Source: Vibrio pomeroyi
GTDB lineage: Bacteria; Pseudomonadota; Gammaproteobacteria; Enterobacterales; Vibrionaceae
Direction: 5' to 3'
Assembly: GCF_024347595.1 (NCBI RefSeq)
Contig: NZ_AP025507.1
Span: 1,860,001 to 1,924,000 of the forward strand
Length of the DNA: 64,000 nucleotides
Part shown: in pieces, positions 17,668 through 25,713 of the stretch
Numbering within the stretch: position 1 is the first letter of the stretch
How the letters are laid out: the number at the start of each line of letters is the position of its first letter
Position numbers and translations under genes: made by a program
The notes under the pieces: model-generated
The model's database searches: none
What the model was told of the DNA's origin: nothing
Seen by the model: only the letters and a program-made list of their open reading frames with translations

Positions 17668-17777
17668 GACCCTTCTTAAGCCGAGGGTCACCTAGCCAAC
17701 TGACGTTGTTAGTGAACCTTATTCTTGTTCACAAAATATATAAGCCAATTGCGGTTATTGCGATTGGCTATTTTTTT
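17668..17777 (+). ncRNA. qrr: Qrr quorum-regulatory small RNA
   Basis: Qrr RNAs are Hfq-dependent sRNAs made at low cell density when phospho-LuxO activates sigma-54 promoters. They control the master regulator LuxR/HapR and other mRNAs. This 110-base copy begins with the family stem GACCC...GGGTC. It carries the highly conserved CTAGCCAACTGACGTTG core, a second GTGAAC/GTTCAC stem, and a terminator AGCCAATTGC/GCGATTGGCT with seven Ts. The first 53 bases are identical to the minus-strand copy at 25221-25327. luxO is not in the window. The next gene downstream is codB, but the terminator makes this an independent transcript. Confidence 0.93.
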
Positions 17778-17881
17778 GCCTGTCGTTTGGCTAACCGCCC
17801 CCCTCTCGATACAGACACCCATTCAATCGCATAATAATCAACATTCATAGCCAACTATCGATAGCAGATATTCAATACACC

Positions 17882-17899
17882 ATAGAAAACGTTTTCTAT
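17882..17899. promoter_or_regulatory. PurR-like operator upstream of codBA
   Basis: ATAGAAAACGTTTTCTAT is a perfect 18-base palindrome with the central AAACGTTT of LacI-family PurR operators. E. coli codBA is repressed by PurR, so control by purine availability fits, though another LacI-family factor is possible. Confidence 0.6.
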
Positions 17900-18003
17900 T
17901 TATTTTCATGAAATAAATGAAGAAAATAACCTTATGTTTTACAAGAAATTTAAGGTGATAATTGATTCTCAGGTGCCTTTATTGACAAAATTAGCATTGA
18001 CTA

Positions 18004-18019
18004 TGTGATTTATATCACC
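18004..18019. promoter_or_regulatory. CRP-like site upstream of codB
   Basis: TGTGA-TTTATA-TCACC has the CRP spacing with one mismatch in the second half (TCACA expected). It lies 70 bases before the codB ATG. Confidence 0.45.
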
Positions 18020-18088
18020 ATAATGCGCACGTTTGCCTGCAATACGGCGACCGTTAATTTTAATTTTGATCATTTGCGGAGGTAAAAA

Positions 18089-19327
18089 ATGGCTGCTGAT
18101 AATAACTACAGTCTAGGGCCGGTTCCTACATCGGCTAGGAAAGGAGTCGCTTCACTCACCATGGTAATGCTTGGACTCACTTTCTTCTCTGCAAGTATGT
18201 GGACAGGTGGTTCACTCGGGACAGGCCTCTCATTCAACGATTTCTTCCTCGCCGTTCTCATCGGTAACCTAATTCTTGGTATTTACACTTCTTTTCTTGG
18301 CTACATCGGCTCATCTACTGGCCTCTCTACTCACCTCCTAGCGCGTTTCTCTTTCGGTACAAAAGGCTCATGGCTTCCTTCTGCTCTACTTGGTGGTACA
18401 CAAGTCGGTTGGTTTGGCGTAGGTGTAGCGATGTTTGCAATTCCGGTACAGAAAGCGACGGGCATTGATACCAACACCTTGATTATTGTGTCAGGCCTTT
18501 TGATGACAGGTACGGTGTACTTCGGTATTAAAGCGCTAATGGTGCTTTCAGCGATTGCTGTTCCAGCGATTGCTATTCTTGGTGGTTACTCAGTATTGAC
18601 TGCGGTAGACAGCGTTGGCGGACTAGAACAGCTACAACTGATTAAACCAGAAACTCCAATGGACTTCTCAATGGCCTTAGCAATGGTTGTAGGTTCATTT
18701 GTTAGTGCAGGTACGCTAACGGCCGATTTTGTTCGCTTTGGTAAGAAGCCAGCGAGCGCAGTATTGATCACAATGGTTGCATTCTTCATCGGTAACTCGC
18801 TGATGTTCATCTTCGGCGCAGCCGGTGCAGCAGCGACAGGCCAATCAGACATTTCAGATGTGATGATTGCACAAGGACTACTGCTTCCAGCAATCATCGT
18901 TCTTGGCTTGAACATCTGGACAACCAATGAAAACGCACTTTATGCATCTGGCCTTGGTTTATCTAACATCACTGGTCGCTCAAGTACTACAATGTCTATC
19001 ATTAACGGCATCATCGGTACGATTTTCGCGCTTTGGTTGTACAACAACTTCGTAGGTTGGCTAACCTTCCTATCGTTGGCGATTCCACCAATTGGTGGCG
19101 TAATCATCGCTGACTTCTTCGCGAACCGTAAACGTTACAAAGATTTTGCAAATGCAGAGTTCCAAACCGTTAATTGGGCTGGCATTATCGCGGTAGCAAC
19201 AGGCGTAGCCGCTGGTCACTTCCTTCCTGGCGTTGTTCCTTTAAACGCAGTGTTAGGTGGTGCAATCAGTTACCTCGTGCTTAATCCTCTATTGAACAAA
19301 AAAGCTCTGAAATCTCAGGCCGCTTAA
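18089..19327 (+). CDS. codB: Cytosine permease CodB (NCS1 family)
   Basis: The 412-residue inner-membrane symporter has about 12 hydrophobic segments. It carries NCS1 features: the N-terminal VPTSARKGVASLTMVMLGLTF, SASMWTGGSLGTG, and GTLTADFVRFGK in the middle. It imports cytosine for deamination by CodA, whose gene starts 9 bases after this stop. GGAGG at good spacing supports the ATG. The operon start carries PurR-like and CRP-like sites and is preceded by the qrr gene. Confidence 0.93.
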   Translation: MAADNNYSLGPVPTSARKGVASLTMVMLGLTFFSASMWTGGSLGTGLSFNDFFLAVLIGNLILGIYTSFLGYIGSSTGLSTHLLARFSFGTKGSWLPSALLGGTQVGWFGVGVAMFAIPVQKATGIDTNTLIIVSGLLMTGTVYFGIKALMVLSAIAVPAIAILGGYSVLTAVDSVGGLEQLQLIKPETPMDFSMALAMVVGSFVSAGTLTADFVRFGKKPASAVLITMVAFFIGNSLMFIFGAAGAAATGQSDISDVMIAQGLLLPAIIVLGLNIWTTNENALYASGLGLSNITGRSSTTMSIINGIIGTIFALWLYNNFVGWLTFLSLAIPPIGGVIIADFFANRKRYKDFANAEFQTVNWAGIIAVATGVAAGHFLPGVVPLNAVLGGAISYLVLNPLLNKKALKSQAA

Positions 19328-19336
19328 GGACACACT

Positions 19337-20614
19337 ATGACAACCCTATTAATCAAGAACGCGAAACTTCAAGACCAAGAGGGCTTGAAACAGATTCTGA
19401 TTGAAAATGGTCAATTTTCTCGCATTCTCGATAATGACGCACAAATCAATCATCAAGGTGACATCCTTGATGCTGAAGGTGGCATTGCTGTTACACCGTT
19501 CTGTGAACCGCACATCCACCTAGATACCACTCAAACCGCTGGTGAGCCTAACTGGAACATCTCTGGCACTTTGTTTGAAGGTATTGAGCGTTGGGCTGAG
19601 CGTAAAGAACTGCTATCAATTGAAGACGTAAAATCTCGTGCGAAGCAAACACTGAAATGGCAGATCGCTAACGGTGTTCAACACGTGCGTACTCACGTTG
19701 ACGTATCTGACCCAACGTTAGTTGCGTTAAGAGCGATGGTTGAAGTTCGTGAAGAGATGAAAGAGTGGGTCGACATTCAGATCGTTGCATTCCCTCAGGA
19801 AGGCATTCTTTCATACCCTAACGGCAAAGAGTTGCTTGAAGAAGCCGTAAAGATCGGCGCTGACGTTATTGGTGCTATCCCTCACTTCGAATTCACTCGT
19901 GAATACGGTGTTGAATCTCTGCATTACGTGTTCGAGCTTGCACGCAAGTACGACTGTCTGATCGACGTTCACTGTGATGAAATCGACGACGAACAATCTC
20001 GTTTTGTTGAAACACTGGCAGCCCTTGCTCATAAATTTGAGATGGGTGAAAAGGTAACGGCAAGCCACACAACGGCGATGGGTTCTTACAACGGTGCTTA
20101 CGCGTCTCGTCTGTTCCGTCTATTGAAGATGTCTGGTATCAACTTCGTAGCAAACCCGTTAGTGAACATTCACTTACAAGGCCGTTTCGACGATTACCCG
20201 AAACGCCGTGGCGTGACTCGTGTGAAAGAGATGCTAGCAGCAAACATCAACGTTTGTTTTGGCCACGATGACGTGTTTGACCCATGGTACCCACTGGGTA
20301 CAGCGAACATGCTTCAAGTTCTGCACATGGGACTGCACGTAACACAGGTTATGGGCTACGACCAAATCAACAACTCGCTAGATTTGATCAGCAAAAACTC
20401 TGCTCGCACATTGAACATCCAAGACAACTTCGGTATCGAAGAAGGTAAGCCAGGTAGCCTACTGATTCTTCCTGCTGATAATGGCTTTGATGCAGTGCGT
20501 CGCCAAGTACCAGTGCAGTATTCAGTACGCCACGGCAAGGTGATCGCAGAGACTCAGCCAGCTAAAACAAAAATTAACTTAGCTCAAACAGAAGATATCA
20601 ACTTCAAGCGTTAA
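19337..20614 (+). CDS. codA: Cytosine deaminase CodA
   Basis: Amidohydrolase of 425 residues converting cytosine to uracil and ammonia in the cytosol, pyrimidine salvage. Metal ligands are seen in EPHIHLD (H59 and H61), in the HCDEIDDEQ segment (His and Glu), in [11 protein letters not shown], and in [11 protein letters not shown], where the final metal Asp lies. Length and all motifs match E. coli CodA. AAGGA precedes the ATG. It forms an operon with codB and is followed by a terminator. Confidence 0.95.
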   Translation: MTTLLIKNAKLQDQEGLKQILIENGQFSRILDNDAQINHQGDILDAEGGIAVTPFCEPHIHLDTTQTAGEPNWNISGTLFEGIERWAERKELLSIEDVKSRAKQTLKWQIANGVQHVRTHVDVSDPTLVALRAMVEVREEMKEWVDIQIVAFPQEGILSYPNGKELLEEAVKIGADVIGAIPHFEFTREYGVESLHYVFELARKYDCLIDVHCDEIDDEQSRFVETLAALAHKFEMGEKVTASHTTAMGSYNGAYASRLFRLLKMSGINFVANPLVNIHLQGRFDDYPKRRGVTRVKEMLAANINVCFGHDDVFDPWYPLGTANMLQVLHMGLHVTQVMGYDQINNSLDLISKNSARTLNIQDNFGIEEGKPGSLLILPADNGFDAVRRQVPVQYSVRHGKVIAETQPAKTKINLAQTEDINFKR

Positions 20615-20634
20615 TATCGTCTATACTAATGAAG

Positions 20635-20660
20635 AAAAGGAAGCTGAGATGCTTCCTTTT
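20635..20660 (+). terminator. Intrinsic terminator of codBA
   Basis: AAAGGAAGC and GCTTCCTTT pair around a six-base loop, ending in TTTT. Confidence 0.75.
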
Positions 20661-20970
20661 GTTGTGTTGGCGAAGCGACAAAACTATCACTAATTCAGTG
20701 TATTTTTTGTACATTCGCACGGTATGACAAAAAAAGCACAGATTTCGCAATCAATGTGTGTACATCTCAAAAGACTGTGTTAACATGCTCTCGCTCTGTT
20801 AGCCGGAGTTATTTAAGTTAGATGAATAGTAAAAAATTGACATGTAAAATCGTTACCCGTTTTTGTAAGTAGTTTTTCCTTATTTCTTAGCAATATTAAA
20901 TAATTCAATTATCAGCGCATTGCAGTAATGCAATCAACAATTTAGAAAATTTATGAATAAGGGACAAATT
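20661..20970. other. Leader region of the cold-shock gene
   Basis: About 310 AT-rich bases without an ORF of note. Cold-shock genes usually have long structured 5' leaders, so part of this is probably transcribed. A TTGACA at 20837-20842 is a possible -35, but I cannot find a good -10 at 17 bases. An ATTGCAGTAATGCAAT near-palindrome at 20919-20934 has no assigned role. Confidence 0.4.
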
Positions 20971-21183
20971 ATGTCTAACACAAATACTGGCACTGTAAAA
21001 TGGTTTAACGAAGAGAAAGGTTTCGGCTTCATTTCTCAAGACAACGGCGGCGCTGACGTATTCGTACACTTCCGTGCTATCGTTTCTGAAGGCTTCAAAA
21101 CTCTGAAAGAAGGCCAAAAGGTTTCTTTCGAAGTTGAAAACGGTCAAAAAGGCCTACAAGCAGCAAACGTTGTTGCTCAATAA
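20971..21183 (+). CDS. CspA-family cold-shock RNA/DNA-binding protein
   Basis: A 70-residue single-stranded nucleic-acid-binding protein with one cold-shock domain. [13 protein letters not shown] contains RNP1 and VFVHFRAI contains RNP2. It should act as an RNA chaperone in the cytoplasm. ATG 20971 is preferred because AAGGGA lies 6 bases upstream; an in-frame ATG at 20953 would add six non-conserved residues. A clean terminator follows. Cold induction is suggested by family and long leader only. Confidence 0.92.
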   Translation: MSNTNTGTVKWFNEEKGFGFISQDNGGADVFVHFRAIVSEGFKTLKEGQKVSFEVENGQKGLQAANVVAQ

Positions 21184-21208
21184 TTAGCTTTTAGCTAAAA
21201 AGAATTTT

Positions 21209-21237
21209 AAAGCGCTGATTTTTATCGGCGCTTTTTT
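21209..21237 (+). terminator. Intrinsic terminator of the cold-shock gene
   Basis: AAAGCGCTGAT pairs with ATCGGCGCTTT (one G-U pair) around TTTT and continues into a T-run. Confidence 0.85.
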
Positions 21238-21636
21238 ATATCTGCTCATGTACTCCCCTCTTCCTTGCTTTCGTTACACGCTTCTTCTCTCCCCCTCTTG
21301 CGAATCTAATTGTATCGTTCAAAGGCCCAGATTCAATTGTTCATACAGATTCTACGCTAAGAACATCACCCCAAGCTTCAGCACACCACACCCAGAGATT
21401 GAGTTGAGCTTTTCACCTAAAACCTCACCTATGTTCCAAAATGAATAACCAAAAATATGGTTAAAGAACAATCCATTAGATGTAGTTATGAATACCCAAT
21501 CGATATTCATAATAAAAAAGAGTAATTTATCCAACCCTCATCCATTAATTATATAATTTTTAAAGCAAAGACCTTCGAAATCCGCTAACCTTGTCCACAA
21601 GTGGCTTTAGTTAGTTTGGTACCTGCAGTAAAAATA
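21238..21636. other. Intergenic stretch before the diguanylate cyclase gene
   Basis: About 400 bases. Frames present here show no family likeness and lack ribosome sites. I see no clear promoter or repeat. Confidence 0.4.
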
Positions 21637-22653
21637 ATGAAGAAAGACGAATTTCAGAAATCCACCGCAAATCTAAAAAAAGCGGTGCCTCTTATGATGA
21701 AGAACAGGGTGTCTACCACACCGGCAAATTACGCACTTTGGTACACCTATGTCGACAATGCTATCCCACAGCTAACTCAAGACATGGATGGTATTTTAGA
21801 ACACTACGGTATCTGCCCTCCTGCCGTTGGTGAACAGCTTTACAACAATTACGTTGCTAGCAAATCCGAAACCAATATCAACGACCTCCGTGCGAATTTA
21901 GAACTGTTAGTTTCTGAAGTGTCGAACTCGATGAACGACACACTGACCGATACCTCTGCTTTCTCTGACATGATCGACAAAAGCTTCGAGGACTTGGCTC
22001 GTGTTGATAACGAAAGCTTATCTATCGATGAAGTGATGACACTGGTTCGTCAGCTGGTTTCGGAATCTCGTCATATTCGTCACTCTACTCAGTTTTTAAA
22101 CTCGCAACTGAACTCGGCTACGTCAGAAATCACCAAACTGAAAAGCCAACTTGTCGAAGTTCAGAAAGACGCGCTTTTTGATAGCACAACCACACTGTAT
22201 AACCGTCGTTCGTTCGACCGTGATATAGAAACCTTATGTGGAGCGCAACAATCTCTGTGTCTGATTCTTCTCGATATCGACCACTTTAAAAATTTCAACG
22301 ACACCTATGGTCACTTGTTTGGCGATATGGTTCTTAAAGGAATAGCTCGCAAACTTAAACTAAGTTGTCGTGAAGGTATTTCTGCTTATCGCTTCGGTGG
22401 CGAAGAGTTCGCACTCATTGTGCCAAACAAATCTGTGCGTATTGCTCGTCAGCTTGCTGATACCAACCGTCGCTCTCTCGAGAAACTGTCGATTAAAGAT
22501 CGCCGTAGCGGTCAGCAGGTTGGTAATATCACCGCATCGTTTGGTGTGGCCGAACTTGAACCGGGTGAATCAGCACAATCGCTGATCGAACGCGCTGATA
22601 AGCTACTTTATGAAGCGAAATCACTGGGTCGTAACCGAGTAATGCCTTTGTAA
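21637..22653 (+). CDS. Diguanylate cyclase (GGDEF protein, cytosolic)
   Basis: The 338-residue protein lacks membrane segments. Residues about 1-165 form a helical region with the PANYALWYTYV motif found in several Vibrio and Pseudomonas diguanylate cyclases. The C-terminal GGDEF domain has the active sequence RFGGEEF and LLDIDHFKNFNDTYGH. The inhibitory RxxD site is absent: the aligned position reads REGI. It should make c-di-GMP. The ATG at 21637 fits the conserved KKDEFQKS start; the frame is open to a GTG at 21601. A terminator follows. Confidence 0.87.
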   Translation: MKKDEFQKSTANLKKAVPLMMKNRVSTTPANYALWYTYVDNAIPQLTQDMDGILEHYGICPPAVGEQLYNNYVASKSETNINDLRANLELLVSEVSNSMNDTLTDTSAFSDMIDKSFEDLARVDNESLSIDEVMTLVRQLVSESRHIRHSTQFLNSQLNSATSEITKLKSQLVEVQKDALFDSTTTLYNRRSFDRDIETLCGAQQSLCLILLDIDHFKNFNDTYGHLFGDMVLKGIARKLKLSCREGISAYRFGGEEFALIVPNKSVRIARQLADTNRRSLEKLSIKDRRSGQQVGNITASFGVAELEPGESAQSLIERADKLLYEAKSLGRNRVMPL

Positions 22654-22703
22654 GACGCAATCAATGCTCCTTTCAACACATTAGTCGGCTCGTATTGAAA
22701 TTA

Positions 22704-22738
22704 GAAAGCCCCAAAGACATCATCTTTGGGGCTTTTTC
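22704..22738. terminator. Intrinsic terminator after the GGDEF gene
   Basis: AAAGCCCCAAAGA and its exact complement enclose five bases and run into TTTTT. The symmetric A-run allows use by the convergent minus-strand gene too. Confidence 0.85.
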
Positions 22739-22777
22739 TTTAACTATACAAATTGGTTTGTTACTTAGGAATCACTG

Positions 22778-23377
22778 TTAAATCTGGAAGCAGTAATTCA
22801 GGCAGTAGTCTTCACCACTCTTAGCTCTGAACTCTTTATCTTCACTGCACGCTTTTGGTTTTCCTTTCTCGTCACCTTTTACCAGGCTGATCCAGTGACG
22901 CATTGCTGCAATAGTCTCTTGATGTAATGTAGAGCTCGTTGCTTCCATTGGTGATTGACCGAAGGTCGTGCACGACTCTAACTGAATGTCATCAATCTCT
23001 ACTAGCTCAATACACCCCGTCCCTTTGTGACAACCAAACATCACTTCTAGGTGGCTTCCGCTGCCATCACGGAACAAGATTGAGTCTGGGTCACTCTTCT
23101 CACCCATGTAAGCCACAAACTGCTTAGGGTGCTTCAGACCGCTGTGTTGACCATCTTTAAAGTAAGCCATGATATGGCGGTAATCGACTACGTAGCTCGT
23201 TACGTCTTGGTGTGAGCCATGCTCCAGTGGGAACAGACGGTCAAGTAATTGCTTTGCTTTCACTTGCTTTTCAGTTTGCTGGTTTGCACTGATTGTCTCC
23301 ACGGCAAAGACAGCTTCAGCGATAAATGGCTTTGATTGTTTTTGGATTTCTGTTTTATCGAATGTAAGCATATTCAT
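22778..23377 (-). CDS. Malate-synthase-G-like protein lacking catalytic residues (199 aa)
   Basis: Residues 44-170 resemble the inserted alpha/beta domain of malate synthase G. RLFPLEHGSHQDV, LKHPKQFVAYMGEKSDPDSIL, DDIQLES and HWISLVKGD occur in the same order and spacing as in the 720-residue enzyme. Where malate synthase G has the conserved CEDSVAAVDAEDK with active-site acids, this protein reads PMEATSSTLHQET, so catalysis is not expected. The last 30 residues hold three cysteines (C177, C192, C196), of which C192 and C196 are four apart. GAGGGAAAG supports ATG 23377, and the gene is intact, so it may be a repurposed domain rather than debris. It is divergent from the DUF3612 regulator. 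The family comparison is from memory, not from a search. Confidence 0.65.
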   Translation of the reverse strand: MNMLTFDKTEIQKQSKPFIAEAVFAVETISANQQTEKQVKAKQLLDRLFPLEHGSHQDVTSYVVDYRHIMAYFKDGQHSGLKHPKQFVAYMGEKSDPDSILFRDGSGSHLEVMFGCHKGTGCIELVEIDDIQLESCTTFGQSPMEATSSTLHQETIAAMRHWISLVKGDEKGKPKACSEDKEFRAKSGEDYCLNYCFQI

Positions 23378-23546
23378 AGTCTTTCCCTCTTGACCAGTCC
23401 GGTGAAAGCCACCGATTTGTAACGCAAAAATGTGTCCTAGAGCAATTATTCCAAACTAACGTTTAATTTATTTGTCATTTTGTGAATTGCTTAGTTTGTA
23501 GATTAGCGGTTTTTTACATACAATTTCACAACAAAAATTTTACAAT

Positions 23547-25079
23547 GTGAATTTTACAAATATGGCCTTGTCAAAAAGTTTAGTTCGTCAGTCACATTTC
23601 CTAGGTACGAAAATACGTAACCTTAGGAAGCGTAACCATTTAACGATGGAAGATCTGTCTGCGCGTTGTATTAGAATCAACCCAGAATACGCGCCTTCCG
23701 TTTCTTACCTTTCAATGATTGAACGTGGAAAGCGGGTGCCAAGCATCGACATGCTGGAAGTGATCGCGCAGGTCTTTCAGAAGAACCCTACGTGGTTTCT
23801 CGACGACGAATCAGAACAACAAGCCATAGCTCCAGATAAAGGGAACCGAGGTGGGATAAGCGGTATGGCGCTCGAGCCTAGCTTTCTTTTCTCCAACGAC
23901 ATCCTGCAAATTGCCATACCCGAGATGTTGTCACAAACCGGTATCTCTGGTCGCCAGTTTGCACACCTATTAATTCGAGCACACCAAGAGAGCAATCAAA
24001 ACCACTTCCCTGACCTTGAGCGTGCCGCAGAGGAAGTTGGCCTAAAACGCCTCAACCTCAGCGTGGAAGACCTCATAGACATCGCGAGAACACTTGGAAT
24101 CAATATCCGTTGGGTAACACGCACACCTCAAGATGTGGTCGATGAGCTCGGCATCAACGCCAAGCAACTAGTGACCTCGTTCTTCGAACCTCCAGGTACG
24201 ATCTTCTTAAACGAAATTCTTAAAGAGTACCCAACTCGTCTGAAATACGACCTGTCGGTTTACATCGGCCATTGCATTTTGCATAGCAAAGAAGGATTAA
24301 AGAGTGTGTTGTCAGTCGGCAATAACAACACATGGGACGATAACCAAGTATCAGGCTCTTCCCAACTCAACTCTCAAGATATTCTTCAAGCATGGCGAGA
24401 CTTTGAATCAAGCTTCTTTGCTGGCGCGTTGTTATGCCCGAAAGTCCCATTCAGACAACTGCTCGATCGTACTGGTTACGAAATCGACGTTCACAAAAGA
24501 GCAGGGGTTTCCCCCTCTGTTGCGATGCGTCGAATGACGGTAGTATCGCCCTACCCTCACTGGCACTACTTTGATGCTTATGGACCGGGGAAACTCAAGG
24601 CGGTATACCGCGGAAACGGGATTCCACTGCCTTGGGGGAATATGAGAACGGTCGCTGACCCATGTCAACATTGGGCTGTGTTCCGTCGATTATCTGAACC
24701 TAGGGCGGGTAGCTCTGCTCAGATCTCCATTTTGAATGTGGGTGATGAGCCAAGAATCTACTGCTGTGAATCCATCAATATGACGGATCCAGCGGGCAAC
24801 AATCGCGTTTTGTGTGCTGGTATAGATCTCAACCCTGCGATTGATGCTCAAGGCGGTAATTCGAGAGAAATAGCAGAGCAGCTTAAGGCGTCATGCGTCA
24901 ACAATGGCGGCTCTGTAGCAATACCGCGTAACATCAAGAAAGATCTCACGACAATAGCCAAGATTCTAAATATAAATTGGATTGAACGTGGGATTGAGAC
25001 AGAGGCGAGGCTTATCTGCTCCAGAGGCGGAGAATGCCCACGCCAACCAAGCTGTTACTCAAAGTGTGGTGAGTGTTAA
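23547..25079 (+). CDS. XRE-type regulator with DUF3612 domain
   Basis: The 510-residue protein has an N-terminal Cro/CI helix-turn-helix (residues about 18-80: LGTKIRNLRKRNHLTMEDL, then YLSMIERGKRVPS). A large C-terminal region follows, of the type called DUF3612 in Vibrionaceae. It resembles the short-chain-acyl-CoA regulator group in layout. Five cysteines fall within the last 20 residues (CSRGGECPRQ and following), which could bind a metal or iron-sulfur cluster. The start is GTG 23547 or, 5 codons later, ATG 23562 (MALSKSL). It is divergent from the malate-synthase-like gene, suggesting a link to C2 or acyl metabolism (inference). Confidence 0.8.
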   Translation: MNFTNMALSKSLVRQSHFLGTKIRNLRKRNHLTMEDLSARCIRINPEYAPSVSYLSMIERGKRVPSIDMLEVIAQVFQKNPTWFLDDESEQQAIAPDKGNRGGISGMALEPSFLFSNDILQIAIPEMLSQTGISGRQFAHLLIRAHQESNQNHFPDLERAAEEVGLKRLNLSVEDLIDIARTLGINIRWVTRTPQDVVDELGINAKQLVTSFFEPPGTIFLNEILKEYPTRLKYDLSVYIGHCILHSKEGLKSVLSVGNNNTWDDNQVSGSSQLNSQDILQAWRDFESSFFAGALLCPKVPFRQLLDRTGYEIDVHKRAGVSPSVAMRRMTVVSPYPHWHYFDAYGPGKLKAVYRGNGIPLPWGNMRTVADPCQHWAVFRRLSEPRAGSSAQISILNVGDEPRIYCCESINMTDPAGNNRVLCAGIDLNPAIDAQGGNSREIAEQLKASCVNNGGSVAIPRNIKKDLTTIAKILNINWIERGIETEARLICSRGGECPRQPSCYSKCGEC

Positions 25080-25220
25080 AGCAATTGAGGTACGAGCATG
25101 ATAAGCAATTATTGTGTTCTACTTATTTTGCCTGGTTAGCTTTGATTTGGCCTGATTGGCTTTATAGAGCAACGGCCATTAGTAAAAAGCAATAAAACAA
25201 ATAGAACCTAAAATTCAGGC

Positions 25221-25327
25221 AAAAAAAAACCAATCACAAAAGGGTGATTGGTCATATATTTTGTGTGAACAATAAAGGTTCACTAACAACGTCAGTTGGC
25301 TAGGTGACCCTCGGCTTAAGAAGGGTC
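25221..25327 (-). ncRNA. qrr: Second Qrr quorum-regulatory small RNA
   Basis: Minus-strand Qrr of about 107 bases. From the GACCC 5' end at 25327 the first 53 bases are identical to the copy at 17668. They include the GACCC/GGGTC stem and the CTAGCCAACTGACGTTG core. The middle stem GTGAAC/GTTCAC is kept with a different loop. The terminator differs (ACCAATCACC/GTGATTGGT with nine Ts). A sigma-54 promoter and LuxO-type sites precede it. It is transcribed toward the DUF3612 gene, whose stop is 141 bases away. Confidence 0.93.
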
Positions 25328-25339
25328 ACCATTACTAAT

Positions 25340-25355
25340 GCAGCATACGTGCCAA
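25340..25355 (-). promoter_or_regulatory. Sigma-54 promoter of the minus-strand qrr
   Basis: On the minus strand TTGGCACG leads to CTGC-type GC after exactly 10 bases, 13 bases before the sRNA start. TTTTAAAAG precedes it, as in the other qrr promoter. Confidence 0.88.
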
Positions 25356-25416
25356 CTTTTAAAACACGTATTTACTACGCATCTGGACACGTATTAGCCG
25401 TAAATTCTTGTTTGTT

Positions 25417-25442
25417 TTGCAAACTGGAATTGCAAATTGCAA
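25417..25442. promoter_or_regulatory. Tandem LuxO-type binding sites for the minus-strand qrr
   Basis: TTGCAAATTGCAA (25430-25442) matches the LuxO operator fully. The abutting TTGCAAACTGGAA (25417-25429) has one good half. Site arrangement and distance (about 90-115 bases from the start) mirror the other qrr gene. Confidence 0.8.
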
Positions 25443-25584
25443 AAATCCACAAAAACGCTAGTGATTATGTTGTTATTAAAAAATCATTAAAGATTCGTTA
25501 CCCTTCCTCTAAAGTCCAATTTATCAATAGATTCAACAGTTTTCCCGTCACCTACTACACTCTCAAATTGCAAAATAACAGGCA

Positions 25585-25623
25585 TAAAAAAACGCGAACA
25601 TTGATATTCAATATTCGCGTTTA
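25585..25623 (-). terminator. Intrinsic terminator of rhlE
   Basis: AAACGCGAA pairs with TTCGCGTTT, extended by ATTGA/TCAAT, and on the minus strand is followed by seven Ts. It insulates rhlE from the qrr gene. Confidence 0.8.
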
Positions 25624-25713
25624 TTCGATTTCTATGACAGAAAGAACTTAGCCAACGAGACGCCTTTTTATAAAGCAACTCCCATCGTTGCTCTTTCAAT
25701 ATCTCAGAAAAGA

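Larger units (their letters stand above)
17778..18088. other. Regulatory region upstream of codBA
   Basis: About 310 bases without an ORF. They hold the PurR-like palindrome and CRP-like site listed separately, and GGAGG just before the codB ATG. Confidence 0.5.
25328..25713. other. Control region between the minus-strand qrr and rhlE
   Basis: About 385 bases without a credible gene. They hold the qrr promoter, two LuxO-type sites and the terminator of the rhlE gene. The frame at 25304-25651 overlaps the sRNA promoter and lacks family likeness. Confidence 0.6.

Noticed and set aside
20920..20933. TTGCAGTAATGCAA in the cold-shock leader as a LuxO site
   Set aside because: Length is 14 bases instead of 13, so the half-sites are out of register with LuxO operators; no sigma-54 promoter follows.
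25304..25651. 115-codon plus-strand frame over the second qrr promoter
   Set aside because: It overlaps a well-supported sRNA promoter and LuxO-type sites, and its composition is not protein-like.
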